Below are positions 12,401-26,500 of a stretch of 64,000 nt of DNA, one piece after another. The stretch comes from Casuarius casuarius. Taxonomy: Eukaryota; Chordata; Aves; Casuariiformes; Casuariidae. The notes below the pieces were generated by a model. It was not told the DNA's origin. It searched no databases and saw nothing but the letters and a program-made list of their open reading frames with translations. The position numbers and the translations under genes were made by a program. How positions within the stretch are numbered: position 1 is the first letter of the stretch; each line of letters opens with the position of its first letter. The stretch spans positions 930,001 to 994,000 of the forward strand of contig PTFA01000313.1 in NCBI GenBank assembly GCA_003342895.1. The letters are read 5' to 3'.

Positions 12401-15400
12401 AATAAGTTTGGGATGCAGAAGCCAGGGGCTAATTCCCTGCTCTGAGAGAGATTTCTTTTGTAACCTTTAGCAAGTCGTTCTCTGTGCCAAGATGTTAAAT
12501 ATTTTTCAATCTCATATGGACATTCAAAGCAAAGACTGTGAATTTGCTCTACTGCAAAATATTTATGTACCTTTGATTGTTTCCGTAAGTAAATACTACA
12601 TGCATAAATAATAACGATAGTAACTACAAACAAGAGAGGGATCATTTTGTCAGCAATGATTTAACTGCTATTTCTTTAATACTCCACAGTGCACAAGTAA
12701 AAATATTTTTTGTTCCTGGGTACAAGGGCTTGGTCAGATTACGGGACTTCTCTGGGTCGTGCGCGATGAGGCAGAACTGAGAGTTGTGCAGTGCTTATTT
12801 ACAAGTCGGGAGTGCAAGAGACAGCGAGAGGGAGAGACACTGGGGAAGGAGGGTGAAATCCTCAGACAATATTAAAAAAGCAAATCAGAAACAAGCATTT
12901 TTATTCATACGTGTAAATATCTGTGGCCCTGTGAAGCTAAATACAGGATGAACACTATTTAATGGAGCTCTGTTGCATAGTTCTTCACCTCTTCCCTTTG
13001 TTCTAAAATTAGTTATACATTATTTTAACAACGTAATATGGTCTTTAATCCTCAATGCATAGAGAAAGGATAATCTCTGAGACGCTGAACAGCCAGCCTG
13101 TGGGTCTCTGCCTCGTGGTCATTACCTGTTTCATTATTAAATAGCAGCTTAGGGTTTGAAGCTCAAAACAAATTTAATATGCCTTCTTAATTTTATACAC
13201 AGTTCTAGGATCATTCTTGATGATTTTTTAATATCTCTGTAATACACATATCCAAGAATCTGCTTCATTTTCTTTTTAACTACCTGATTGCTGAAAAGCA
13301 CCTCTGTTCATCTCCTTTCTGATTTACCACTGCTATCCATTGGGGTCCTTGATATCTTGCTCTCTCAGAGAAGCAGGGTATTTCACGTGGGAGATTACTT
13401 CAGTTTCTCTTCCCTTAGTCCTCAAACATTTCTGAGCTTACTGTGTATTATGTGGTGAATTACCTTAGGCTGATCAGCCAGCTTCCCTAAAACAAAGACT
13501 TTCTGTTGTTGCTTTTAGACAAGGTGATCTTTTAGATAAGGTGATGATGTGCACTTGATTCGTTAGAATAACCTGCATTGAAGAGGGTCAAACAGCTATT
13601 TCTTTATAGACTGTCATATCACATGAAGTGCTGTAGCAATAACTTTTACATTTTTATCGTTCAGTTCTCACAGTGCTGTTTAGGGAAAATTCCAAAAAAA
13701 ACAAACAAACTGTTTTTCACCGGCTATACGTTTACTGTAAATCCTTATTGCCCAGTGGGGTTTTTCTAATAGTAATTATTCACCATGAGATTTTTTTTTT
13801 TCATCTGTTTTGCTGCTATCTGCATTAGACTAAACTGGGATATTGTATGACACAAGTGATTGAATTCATTGACAATTTACCTTTGAAAGCAGGATAATGG
13901 GTTAGAAACAAACTGAACAATGACATCGCTAGACGGAGGAACAAGGTATTTGATAGCATCATTTGTCTGAGGTGCAAATTCTGGCACTGGAAGCATTACA
14001 CTGTAAATTAAAAAAACTGCTATTAGCATAGGAACTGAGAATAACTGAAGTAATTCACTCTGCATTTTTTCTGGGAAGAAAGTAAGTTGAAATATATGAC
14101 TTCAAGACACAACTGTTTAGCCATTTCACCTATATTACAGAATTTCCCATCTGCAGTTCAGAAGAACAAAAACATATACTTATTGCAGATTTAATTTAAT
14201 AGAACAGTGATTAAAGGAAAGTATGTGCTAATGTATGATCATTAAGATTTATAAAAAGTGAAGTAGACAGCTTCAGATTAGACAAGAGTTCAGTTTTTTT
14301 AAATGTCTTTTACACCTGTTTTTACCAGGAAGATTAGGTCAGAGCTCTGCATTCTTTTTGAAGGGAGAAGAGCACAGATGGAACTAAAATTCTGAGTTTC
14401 CCCTAAATTATATGCAGGTGTGACAGTGTCCTTCTGTTATCAAACAGAGTACAAGGAAGATTTTAAAAAATCCAAAATTGCTGACTACTAATTGCCCTGA
14501 ATTCTGAGTTGCCGTGTTAAAATCTCTAAAAAAAAATATTAGCTAGGGCATCTTAAAATTCCTTAGAAAACTTTTTCAGTTGAGATTTTAAATAAGTCTA
14601 TATCTCTGAATGCCATAAAGATGGACCGTAATAATATATTTCTCACTTGCTAATATATTCTGTCATAGTGTTTTGGCCTTCTGCTGTCTCAGGTCAAGTC
14701 TCCACTGGGGACTTTAATTATCATTATTGCTGAGGGTGTTTGTATCCCCATGAGGCTAGTTTTGAAGTCAGTGTTTGTGAGGGAAGACTGCTGAAGGGGA
14801 AGTAAAAATAATCATATTTTCCATCAAACCAGCACTCTAGTGATTATGAAGAAATAGTGGCTGAACATTGTTCTACAGCTGATTAGGAGAAGGGAAAAAT
14901 AGGTAAATGAAAGAATTTGAGAGTTCTAAGCTGCAAACTGTGAAATTTATTAATTCATCCATCTTCCAGATCTAGAGGAGAGGAGATAAGATAATAATTG
15001 GCAATAGTTCTTTCTATCCATCTTGGGACCTCATGCTGGTGTCATGGAGTGTGCAGTAATTCAAATAAAACTGTATGTAATGATTTTGATCTATTCTATA
15101 TGGGACCTTACTTTAAAACAGCAGACTATCCTCCTTAAAATATTGAGGATATTAATGTTTCCCTGATTAAGAGACACCTCTTTTTTTTCTTAATATAAGA
15201 GTCTTTCTAGCAGCTGTAGAGTAAACAAAATGTTTCTTTAATATCCATTAAAATGTATCCCATCTGTAGTTTCTTTCTCAAGATTATCAAATATCTCAAA
15301 ATTGCTAAAAAAAATTTGAAGGCATCCTTTCTTTGTTGTGCCATTGTGCGAGACTCTGTGGTGTCACAAATGATGTGACAACAATGTAATTCAGCACTAG

Positions 15401-15959
15401 GAAAACAGCAATGTGATTATCATGAGATGTAGGTCTGGGATATCAAATGAGACTGAACAAACAAAAAATCTTAGCTAAAGCAACTGAAAATGAAATACAA
15501 AAGGTAAATTGCAAGAAAAATTGTATTTACATGTGATAGTGGAAACTTCAGTCATATTATAGACTTTTTAGTGTGGCATTAATACATTTAAGATGATTTT
15601 ACAATTAAAGGCTAAATTTGAAGCAACTGAAGTAGTTAAGAATGCCCACTGGCACCTCTGGATCTCAAACATGACTCCTGAGGGATGGGATATGAGCGCA
15701 GCTTATCTAAAGTGTAATGTAACTCTGGTAAAAGAGGTCTCCCTTAATAAATTGTGCAAGGACATAGCATAGTCTTTGGAAGAAAAAGAAATCATGATAA
15801 AAAAGAAGCAAATGTACACATTAAATTCCTTTGATTAAAGCTTTCTTCTCAATTGGTTAGTTACAGTTCTTAGTGCCTTTTTTCAGGCAACACAAATTTG
15901 CAAAGAAAGCTGCTTTGTAAAATTAGGGGCTTGAGCAAAATGCAGCCTACATTTACAAA
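6449..15959. other. Long AT-rich non-coding stretch
   Basis: About 9.5 kb with no supported gene or recognised repeat family. Contents seen: a T11 run at 13791-13801; C/T-rich sequence near 9625-9650; AT-rich sequence with TAATTA-type cores around 10480-10640. Scattered open frames of up to 109 codons (for example 7168-7470 minus, 8317-8646 minus, 11869-12183 plus) have no splice-site support or recognisable domains. It is consistent with a gene desert or the interior of a very large intron. Confidence 0.55.
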
Positions 15960-16470
15960 GGAGTGAAAAGTGCTGGCCTGCGAGGCCGGACCCCCAGACT
16001 CTAAACATCTGCGTCCCACATACCGCCAGGGCTTGAGGAAGCCTCTGCACAAGCGTTGCAGCCGTTTCCCTACCAATTCCAGTGTGTGCTCCCCCAGATA
16101 TCCAAAGATATACAAATGTGAACTGCTGCAAGGTAGCCCTGCCTATTGCCAGTGTTAAAACAGGAGATGTGATCCTGAAAGCACAGGCCCCCGACCCCTA
16201 AAGCGGAGGAGCAATTCCGTTTTGCACTGTAGACAGCTGACCAGCAAAGGGAGGTGGCTCTCACTTGTACAACAAAGGATTCATAATATCGAATGCATGG
16301 AAATCTCGGTGGGATTTCAGTCTCATCACTTCCACATCCTTTACTCAAGATGTAAACCTACTGCCTGCAGTCAGAGCAGGTCAACTACATTTTCAATGCC
16401 AAAGCCAGTCTTTAATGTTAGTTTCTAGTCCTAGATGAGCTCTTGGGTTGCGACTCGCAACGAAACCAAG
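15960..16470. other. GC/CpG-enriched patch open in several frames
   Basis: The base composition rises well above the surrounding AT-rich DNA and CpGs reappear (near 15979, 16011, 16053, 16190, 16205, 16291 and 16451-16462). Stop codons are scarce on both strands: minus frames of 81-92 codons (15870-16115, 15883-16131, 16070-16348) and plus frames (15970-16158, 16222-16428) overlap. Openness in several frames at once points to composition rather than a single gene. It may be a small CpG islet, a degraded repeat or a lncRNA exon. A CpG-bearing inverted repeat GTTGCGA-c-TCGCAAC lies at 16447-16461. Confidence 0.4.
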
Positions 16471-19400
16471 TGAACTCTGGATCTAAGACTGCAGTATTTT
16501 CAGAAGTCAAACCATGATGGTATAATGATAAAATCAGTTTCTGCATAAGAACTACTGTTGAAAGGAATGCTGTTGCTCAGTGGGGGATTTAGTTTGTTGA
16601 CCCTAGTCTTTGGCTCTGCCCTTATCACAAGCATGTTGTGGGCTGGGGCCAGAGCGGTGAGAGGCTTATGAAATGTTCTTGGCTGAGCTTTCTGTAGCTA
16701 TGAATTGTTCTGTTGAAAGCTCTCCCTTAGATGGTAGAAGACACTGTAGTGGGTGAAAAAAAAAAGAGCAAAATCCATTTTTTGTGTCTGGAGTAAGATT
16801 TTAGTCAATTGAATTCAAATCACCACAGACCCGCCAGATCACTTAACTTGCTAGAAGTAAAAACCAAAAAGAAATGCATATAGAATTTCTTTCCTCTCTC
16901 CAAGAAAAACAAGCTAGAACTGGCCTATTTGTTCCAATAATCATGGCTATTTCCAAGAAATATCAAGATGCAGTATCAATACCTTTGAGAATTATTGTAA
17001 GCTGAAAGCCCAGAGGTCAAAACATGAATTATTGATGCAGATTACCCAAACAGGTATTTAATTTTGCTAACAAAAGTTCTGCTAATACAAAGTAAGGCCT
17101 GCAAGTAATGAAAATAATATTTGCTCTGAGCGTAAAAACAGTACGGCTGGATATGTACACTCCTTTCCACAATGAACTAAGGAAAAGCCTTTACTCTACA
17201 GTATGCATCTATTCACATTCACCATTGGCTTCCACAAGAACATAGGCTATGGTTCCAAATTTTTCTTGAATAGCTAGCGATCTGTAAAATATTTAAATGT
17301 TATTATGCAGAACATAGGAAAAATAGCATATAAATATTTTGTGAAATTTCCTATTTTAGATGAGCTTAGAATTCTTTGCAGCTGACCTATTTTTCTCAAT
17401 AGCTGATGTTCTTCAAAATCCTTTGTATGAATCATAGCAGTCATCATCCAGATGCACCACTTTTATGAGCTTTTGATCATGTCTATGAATATTTTGAGCC
17501 TATCCTCAATTCAGATGTCATGTATTACTGCCAATACATATTTGGTTAAAAGTGTGATGTTTTAAGAGGAAAGCTTTTTTTTTTTTAAGTGATGTCTGTT
17601 TCTGTTGAGAGGCAGCATCTCCATCATGCTGTGCTTACAGTGTTTTACGATCAGCATTTCAAGGCCCACACTTACCAAATGCCCGATGCTTTCCTTTTTT
17701 CACAATGAATAAATGAAGAAGGGTAGGAGAACAAAATAAAATAGGCCTGTATTTGACAAAGGAAAAATTACAGGATTTTTTTTTCATTATTTCTGTGGCT
17801 TCTTATGGTTGCAGAGCTCTGGACTGCTGAGAGTTTGCAGAATACTTTTATCTATTAGAATTTTTGTTCCTAATGGTAAATTCTGCTTTCCTAAATATTT
17901 CCCAGCTCCTGGTATAATTTTATAATTTATTTTTCTGGGGAAATTCTGTAAAATGGTTTAAATGAGCTAACACTCTCTAGAATTTTGTATTTGATGTTTC
18001 TGATTTTTTTCTTTTTGCTACTTAAATATTTCTTTTTTAAAAAATCAGATGCTAAGGCATATTTCTCTATAACTCTGCCAAGCTATTCAATTTACCTTTG
18101 AATAAAGGAGTACAGAATTGACTCTTGCAAACATTTTCAAATTTAAGCTGAGCTTTATCATATAAAGATCTAAATTTTGGAAGTTAGGAGAGAATTGGAG
18201 AAGCATCGTATATAGTTGACTATATTTTTGTACTCTTTCCAAGGCATCTGCTTTTACCTGTTCTTCATATAAGATATTGGTTAGATTGTTCTTACATTTT
18301 ACCATCTATACCTGTTCTTCTGATTTTTTATTTAAAAATATATTTTTAAAAGTGTCTTTAGTAGTTTTCTTTTTGACAATAATTATTGGCATAAAGCAAA
18401 TTCGTATGTATCACTCTACCATAGAATAAAAAATAAGCCCCAAGAAGAAGCAGATTATTGTTGTACACCAGTAATTCAAAGGCAACTGATGTACAGTCAT
18501 TCCCTGAAAGGCAGAAAGAAGGGAGCTGAGGATGATCTCCTTTGGCTCTGTGTGAAAAAGGATTACATGAGTAGAAATATGACAGTATGGAAAAGAACTG
18601 ACTGAGGGGTAACAGTGTTTAATTAGTGGAATGTGGAATAGAGAACAGGGATGCTGAAAGTTTATGATGTAAAGAGATTAGATGATTTCACAAAAAAACA
18701 GTCCATCAGGGGCTATGAAAAATCAAAGAACGCACCTCAGGATGTGTCTGAACCGCAGCGTGCGAGTGGCTGGCAGAGCATGGAGGGCAAATGGAGCAGC
18801 AGATGCCAGCCCCCAGACTTATGCTACTGACCATTGCCAGAGACACGCGAATGGGCTAGATATATCTTAGTGCATCATTAAGGTCTTCCTGTTTTTTAAA
18901 ACAGAATCCCTAACGCAAAATGTGACTCCCCCCAAAATCACACATCACCAAAAAAAGCCTACAAAAATAACCAGGAACAGAAAAAATTGACATTCTCTTG
19001 GAGATGTTACGAAATTATCTAGATAATGTGGGGACACTATGACCAACTTCGTTTATATTCTAGGAAACACTGGGGGAAAAAAAGTGACAAACACGCACTC
19101 ATTACTGTAAAAAATTTCTGATCATTCAGTTTATATATAAAGATAATAAAATGCAAAGAACTTCAAGTATTTGGTTGACTTTTGTAGCTTTTACAAATCT
19201 GTGCCCAAAACCATTCCATTTGCTATAAGATTTAATTATAATTTCTGAAATATTTACCTCATATTTCTTAAGAAAGCCAGAAGATCAGAGAACAACCCAG
19301 TTGATTATTTTATGTTATAAATCCCCAAAGATACCACTGCCTTTGGTATCATTCCAGTTTGCCAGCTGGAGGTTTAGTCATGTGTACACTGCTTGTATAC

Positions 19401-22315
19401 ATGGACACAGCCACCTGCAACTCCAAGTGGGAAAAGATGAGGAAGTTCTTACTGGGAAGAATATTCTTGAGAATATGATATTCTGTGTATTCAAGTCTCA
19501 ATGAGGCTAATCCCACAGTTAGAAGAATTCACCACTATAAGAGTTTCTTTTCTTGCCATTGTCTTTAAAAGGCAGAATTAATGTACTTCAGAAGACATAT
19601 TTTTCACTACTGGGAAATGCTTATAGATAGTCACAGATAAGAAATTAAGAATTACAATAAAACACTGACAAATACATAGTCGTCATAGGAACATTGCATA
19701 GGTATCAACACATGGTAAATAGTTATGGACAGTTAAGGCAACCTAGTTCTACTGAATGACATTTGATGCATTTAGATGCATTCAGGGAAACCAAGGTGGT
19801 AAAGTTTCTGCCTTTCTTTCTAGTAATGACATGCTGCTGTGCTCCTGAAATTTTCTCAAAATTGTGTCCAGGTTTTCATATATTTTAGTAAGGTGACATT
19901 ATCTAAGTAATAATGCTGTTGGTTATATCTATTAATGTAAATATACAGCTGCTCTACTGTTAAGCTAATGAGGGACAGCATTAGAACTGCAGCAGTAATT
20001 TCTATAGACTTTAAGCACAAAATTACAAAACATTTGTAGACAAAAATGTACAAAAAAATTCCAACAGCAGAAAAATACAGTCGCAAACATGCATGCAAAT
20101 ACAAGAGTATAAGGAAATTCGAAGTATACTGCAGTGTTCAGTACCACAGAATTCCTACAGTAAAATAAACAGTTACATAAAATAATGAATCCTATTCAAT
20201 GTGGAGTCAGAAGTCAGACATGTTTTACCAATTTTCAGTCCTTTTAATCATACATATTTCTGGCTTAGGAGTGTAAGTTATTGTGGGCAACTGGAAGACA
20301 GCATCTGTCATCCGAGGAGGTTCTGATTCTGCACGCTGGTCTGTTACCTGGAGAAAATAATGCACCTCCGCGAGAGAGTACCAGATTTATTTTAGATCCC
20401 TCCATTGTACTCCCTCAGTGGTAAATTTAATGGAGAAACTAATAGTCAACTTATCAACATACTGCAACATGAGTAAGGGTTAGCAGTGCTCAAAACACAT
20501 AAACTTATTGTCTAATGCCTTGCCTTTATATGAAATAGAGAATTCACTTAGTGAAATACGTGGCTTGCTTATTTCAATTAAAAAATAGGTAGTGAAAAAT
20601 TAATGTATTCAACATACAAATAAAAACTGATGCCTACAGTGCCTGAGTCTTTCGATGGAAAAGAATCCGGAATATCTCACAGCATACATCTAGCAAGTAC
20701 CCCTGTTTTACGTTAATAATTCCAGTAATCACTTGTGTATACGCATATGCATTGCCGTTACTTATGTCTGACTATATTTAAGAGCAAAGACTACATGTTA
20801 TTCTCAAGATCAGTGTAAGGGTAGTCAACATTTTGGAATAGCAGGGATGGATTAAATTGCCTATATATGTTATAAAGAATTATAAACTACTTTAACCAAA
20901 TATGAATAATAAAATATGAAGTAGAACTATTCATTCCTCCATACTCTGAAAACTTAATTGTGAAGTCTATAAGTTACAACATCAGTATTTCATTCCTCTC
21001 TTTGCTATCAAATTGATACATAGTGTCAATAGATATGAAGTCTTAACTTGGGAAAATGCCTAGAAGCATTTCTGCATTTAATGACACCCTTTAGCATAGT
21101 GCTATGCTGAAATGAAATCCAAAATGTCCTGTATAGCAGTTTTACAAGTTTTCCTTATACATATTTGGTAAAAAAAAGGTACCTTGAAAGTAAGAGTCTG
21201 AAATTCAGGAAAATTCCAGGAATTTGGGGAATTCAGGGATTTCCTTGAGGATGTGCACTACTACTCAGTGCCAAAGCCCATTTCTAGTAATAATCTTAGT
21301 AATTAAGCGAAAGAAAAACACTGGAAAAACGCTCAAATATGGACAATGATAATTTTAACAGACTGTCTCACTTTCACTCTTCCATCTAGTAACATCCTTA
21401 CTTAACCTAGGAAACATATAACATGGTATAGCCAAGAATTTCTTAAATAATCCAATATAAGGTTCTAATAAGGCACATGGAGACTTCAGTGGAGATTGAG
21501 TGCAGTAGGCTAGAAATGTATGAACCGGGAAATGTGTGTTTCCCAGCTGAAGCACAATAACTTACCAAAACAGTGTCATGTCTTCACAAGTGAACATCTG
21601 ACACTGCCTGTAGCACAGACACCAGCTAAATATCTGCTGGCCAGCAATGGCCCACTGCTTATCTGACAAGAAAGAAGTAATTTACTTTCTGGCAGAAACA
21701 TCTCTCTTCCAAAAGTACACTAGTCTTGGTAAATTGTATATCATAGAGGTGAATTAAAGAGGAAAATTTTTTTCTGCTTAAAGATGCCTAAAGAGAGAGG
21801 CAGAATTTGGAGAGAAGTCATCTGTTTCAAGCCAGGCTGAGAGAAAAAGCGTAGTGAGCACATTCCTTATCAGAGTGTTTATTTCTGTCATCCAGCATGG
21901 TGAGCAGATTGCTTTTTCAAGCTCAGACTCCTTCATTATTGGCTATAGGTAACTGAGCAATGAAAAGAGCTGAAATATAACTCACCTCACATTAAATAAT
22001 CATTCCTTTTCTTACAACTTAATAGTTCTGTGTACTGAGATTTCAACTTTGGTGCCCAATGGATGAAAACTCTTATCAGTATGAGTTAATGCCCCTTTGT
22101 AAACGCAGTTTGTAAAGTAAGCCTATTTAAAAAATAGTATACAGTAAGGAAGGAAAGGAGTACTGGTTTTACTGTGTTTTGAAGTGTTCTCAAGTGTAGT
22201 ATTCAGCATAGCTCCTTCCCTGCTGCACACCATTGACATCACCCCAGCTACCAATAACACACTCAAAAACTTCAGTTACACAAAATATTTTAGCCCTAAA
22301 AATAACAATAGCTGC
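16471..22315. other. AT-rich non-coding stretch
   Basis: About 5.8 kb with no supported gene. A T12 run lies at 17575-17586, and C- and A-rich runs occur around 18920-18960. Hydrophobic short frames at 19856-20147 (minus) reflect T-rich codons, not a protein. Nothing else recognised. Confidence 0.55.
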
Positions 22316-22590
22316 TTAAGTAAAGAATGGAGAAGCCAAGCTGTCATTAATTTGTAGAGCCTCCACAGTGACAGTAAATTGTTTGGGCAAGAAATAACCA
22401 TAGGTAATCGAATCATGGTACACAGAGAAACCAAGCTGTTGTGCAGCAGCACGCAGCTGGCCGGTCTGGCCTGGGCTCAGTCCTTTTACAGTCAGACCTA
22501 GCCGTTGTGGGACCTTGAGCATACAAGCGAACTCCAGCCAGGCAGGGAGAGAACTGGATGTGCAATCTTGGCAATTCTTACTTATATTCG
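22316..22590 (-). other. Open frame of about 90 codons, unrecognised
   Basis: The minus-strand frame is open from about 22590 to the TAA at 22316, with its first ATG at 22522. The translation is balanced in composition (contains LSPGQTGQLRAAAQQLGF) rather than low-complexity. A pyrimidine-rich tract ending in GGCTGGAG could be an acceptor near 22536, but no convincing donor precedes the stop. It could be a terminal exon, a fossil coding fragment or chance. No domain recognised. Confidence 0.15.
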
Positions 22591-23344
22591 CTTAGAGCTT
22601 TTCATAAAAGGTATGGTTACATGGTTTAACTTTTCTTAATTGCGAAGAAAAGCTTCCTAAAAAAGTCTAAGGCATAGAGATAAAGGAAAAAGAAATCTTG
22701 CGTGTGCTATTTTTAAAGCAGGCTCAGAATCAAAATATTCTGGGGTTTTAGAAAGCTTTGGGGGAGCTGACTTCTGACTGTTTGAAACTCCAAAGCCTCT
22801 AACTACAAAACTGTGACTTGCACTGTTGTAAATGGTGTACAAGTCACACCAATATAACAATGAAATACTCATTTACAGCTTACTGCAGTATTTCTAATAA
22901 GAGACTTTTTTTTCTCTTAATATCACAGGAATTTATTTAGAGTTTTTACAAGGAACTAGGTTTTTCACTAAAGGATCCAGCTCTTTGGTCATTTATGATT
23001 AAGCCTAATTAATACATTAACCAAGCAGCTAAGTACGTTGGAGGTGTACTAATTCTAAAGAATTACATGGCTTTTGTTTGTAACCGTTTTCCTATAAATT
23101 ACTTCTGTACTAGACCCCAAGCTTTTTTAATCCTTATCAAAATGTGGCATGAGTCAGACAATGTAAGGATGATTTTCAAAATGAATTTTCCAGGTTATAA
23201 GAGCAAATGGAGCATGTAGGCCAACTTGTTATAAACTGAAAGAAAATACTAATCCATTAACCTGGAGATCTGTAGGTGACCCTCTATCCAGTTACTAAAT
23301 TGATATTGTAGCATAACCCCAACAGAAATGTTGCCTTCCTTCAG
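22591..23344. other. Non-coding stretch
   Basis: AT-rich, with no gene, repeat or structural motif that I can support. The last bases (about 23331-23344) form the pyrimidine-rich tract that precedes the exon-like segment starting at 23345. Confidence 0.5.
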
Positions 23345-23547
23345 CTGTTTTGTGGAACAGAATTACAAAGGTAATAAAAAAAAATCCCAATGATAAATTG
23401 CAACACAACTGTCGCTGTGTTCTCATACCAAGGAATCCCCCTGCTGCCGAGTTCTCTAATGTAGAAAATCTGCCCACGAATGCAAAACGGGAGCAGATTT
23501 CAGTGCAGCCAGTTATTGGCAAGCAAGTTACAAATGGCATCATGTTT
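23345..23547 (+). other. Exon-like open segment, unrecognised protein
   Basis: A good acceptor-type tract (TTGCCTTCCTTCAG, ending 23344) and a GTAAGA donor (23548 onward) bracket 203 bp. One plus frame starting at 23347 is open for all 67 codons. Four CpGs cluster in it against a CpG-poor background. The translation is of ordinary composition (it includes NPPAAEFSNVENLPTNAKR). Against it: the donor lacks the usual G at the last exon base (TTT|GTAAGA), the minus strand is also open here (23295-23624), and I cannot match the peptide to a family. It is an exon candidate only. Confidence 0.22.
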
Positions 23548-26500
23548 GTAAGATAGACGAGGGCCAAAGACTGATGCAAATATTTTTTTTCTATTTGCAT
23601 ATGTATCCTTTCACTGGGAGTCAAAACAATATTGCAGTTTGTGCTGTACTAACATTTGCAACTTAGTTCTTGAATCACATATTTTCCTTTCTTTCATCCC
23701 TTTTTAAATGAATGAGTTTAAATGATTCTAATACAGAATATAAAGAATTATTCAAACCAAACCAAAAAAAGTATCAAGACCAGGTAATCAAAAGCCATGT
23801 TGATGTAAAATGGTAACAGTTACTGATTTGGAATGCTACTAATGCAGCTGTCTTTAAGAGAGTACTTAGAATTTTTTGAAACTAAAATGATTTAAAATTA
23901 GTAATGATATTTAATTAACTGTATTACAGACAGGAAAATGAAGCAGCACTTTATTTCTTTAAAAAATCAGTTTTCAGCTATTCAAAGCTTTAATGCTTAT
24001 ATAATGCGCTAAACCACTGTTACCTTCGTTTTATTATCTTGTAGAAACATTGAATTGGAACATCTACTCATAATCATTTTTCATTCAAATTGATCACAGC
24101 TTTGAAATTTGTGCTCTGAAAGTAATCATATCGTAAGAAAGACAAAAATGAGGTCACTTGAATAAAAGGGAAATTATCATACAACCAGAACACATTCATA
24201 TCTCTTCTTGCATGCAGCCTTTCAGGCAAAGTTGCACATACAGCAATTTCATATTCAGTTGAATGTTTTAAGTTTTAATGAATTATGAATGATATTATAG
24301 CTGCTATTGCCTACACAGCACTTTGAAAAATGTCTCTAATTATAGTGGCCTGTGACAGTCCTCATTAGTTTGTCACTCTCTGAGTATTCTCTTGAAATTA
24401 GAAATCTGACAGGGTTCAGACGATTAATTAAATAAATATTAGTAATTGATAACAGAAAGTCTTTGTTGTTATAATGAAGTAAAATTATCTTTTCTAAGTG
24501 AATAATTTATTTCTGATAAAAAGCACAGAAAGATAGCTTTTCTAGAAATCAAGTTTCCAAAATTAGGAAATTGCAAAGCAGCAGTCTGATAATGGGAACG
24601 CTTATGTCCAGGACAGACTTTGCTGATGTCAGCCGCTAGGAGGAATGCCTTGAAAACGGGTGACACCGAAGTGAAAAAGAGTGATGCCACTGTGACTGCC
24701 TCCCTCATTCTGTACCAAACTTTCCCATCAGAGCTGTCAGGAAGGAGAGCCCCTATCTGTACAGCCCCATTAGTTCAGGGGGAGATCCCCATAGTCTTTG
24801 TCCCCCAGTAAAATGAGGTGACAAGTTGTTAGACAAAGCCAAAGATAAATTACAGAGCAATTTAAATCTATCAAGACTATGGTAGAAGAGTTGCTTTATT
24901 CCCAGACAGAGAAGTTTCCAAACTCTCTGGTTTTTGCTAGCTAATTTTGCAGCTTAAAGAACAGACATAATCATAACCTGTCTTGTTACACAGACTCAGT
25001 GTGGTGCACCCTGGATGCACACCGTATTTCTGCAGGTGTGAGGGCACATACTGTAGATGCTCTGAAAAAACAGGTATTAATTTTTGATGGGTTCCTATCA
25101 AAACATATGCAGTTTTTCTGCAGTGAGAGGTTATTGTAAGGCTCTCAAACCTCATACATACATATAATGTAAATGCTTATATATTTGCAAAAACATGTTT
25201 TATAGAGAGCCAGCTAAATAAAATAAAAATGCAAAAACAAAAAATCCCCAACTGTAACTAGTTTTCTATAAAATGAAAAAGGGAGAGGCAGTTCTGGCAA
25301 AATTTAAACAGTTTGCAAATATCTCATTCTTTCAAAGTTTTATTTGAGAATACATTTTAAAGGGAAGGGAGTTGTGACACTTTCAACCCAAAACGTCTTT
25401 TATTTTGGATTAGAGAATCACAAGATACGTGAAGTACCAGACACTCAGTTGCTCAGCCTCTAGAGCCTGATGGAGATTTTTTAAAACTCTAATGAGAAGA
25501 AATGTGTTTTTCACATCCACCTAAAGACTTACCCATTAGACTACCGTTGTGTATTAGGAAAATCACCAGAAGCAGTGCTTGTGTTTATGAATGTACTTTT
25601 TTGCTTTGGAGTCTTTTTAATATATGCAAAATAAGCTGCTCTGATTTGCTAAACATTCCAGTTTGGGGTTGGTTTAAAACAGAATTTGATTTTCCAAGTG
25701 AATTATAAAGGAGGTTTGAAGGCCAGTAATATTGTTCCACATTCAAATAAAGCACCACATTTTAGAAAAGACACTGAGCATTTGGAATTAGTCCAGGGAG
25801 AAGAACGAGAGGTGTCAGTGAAAACATGACTTAGAAGGAAAAATTTGAAGAACTAGGTTTTGAGGAGGAGGAGAACATGATTAACACTCTTTGGTAACAT
25901 AAGAGTTTATTGTAACATTTATCATAACATTATTTATTATAATATTTTTTAATAATGTGAGTTTACCACACTCGCCTCAGAATGAACTTTTCAAGCAATG
26001 AAGAAAGCCACCGCGACCCAGCATCATTACAGCTTGTTTTGTTGGGTTGAGAGGGGCAAAGAACAAGTCAAGTAATGTACGAAGAGTTAGTAACAACCTG
26101 GAAGAAGGTAGCCAAACTGCTGCTACAGAGGGAAAAGAACTGAGCGAGTGAAATGCCTGGGAGACAGGAGAAGGGAGAAAGAGAGAAAACAGAGATGCAC
26201 TCTTCCACGGCCTCCTAGCAGCTCCCATTGCCCGAAGGACCCGTCCTGGCCACCTCCTTAGCCGTGGAGCGCCTCCTCCAGGGCCAGCCTAGGCAGGAGT
26301 ATCCTCTGGACCTTACAGTCCGTACTATTTGTCCTGCTTTACCTGATGGTTCTTCTGTTTTACTTTCTAGGCTGTTTCTAAATGCTTTTAAATTAGTAGA
26401 AAGCCTTTCGTTTTCATCTCGCTCTGAACTGTTAGGCAGACAAACAGGCTAATGTGAAATCCATAGGATTTCAGTTAGGATTACAGTAGGATTTAACCTT

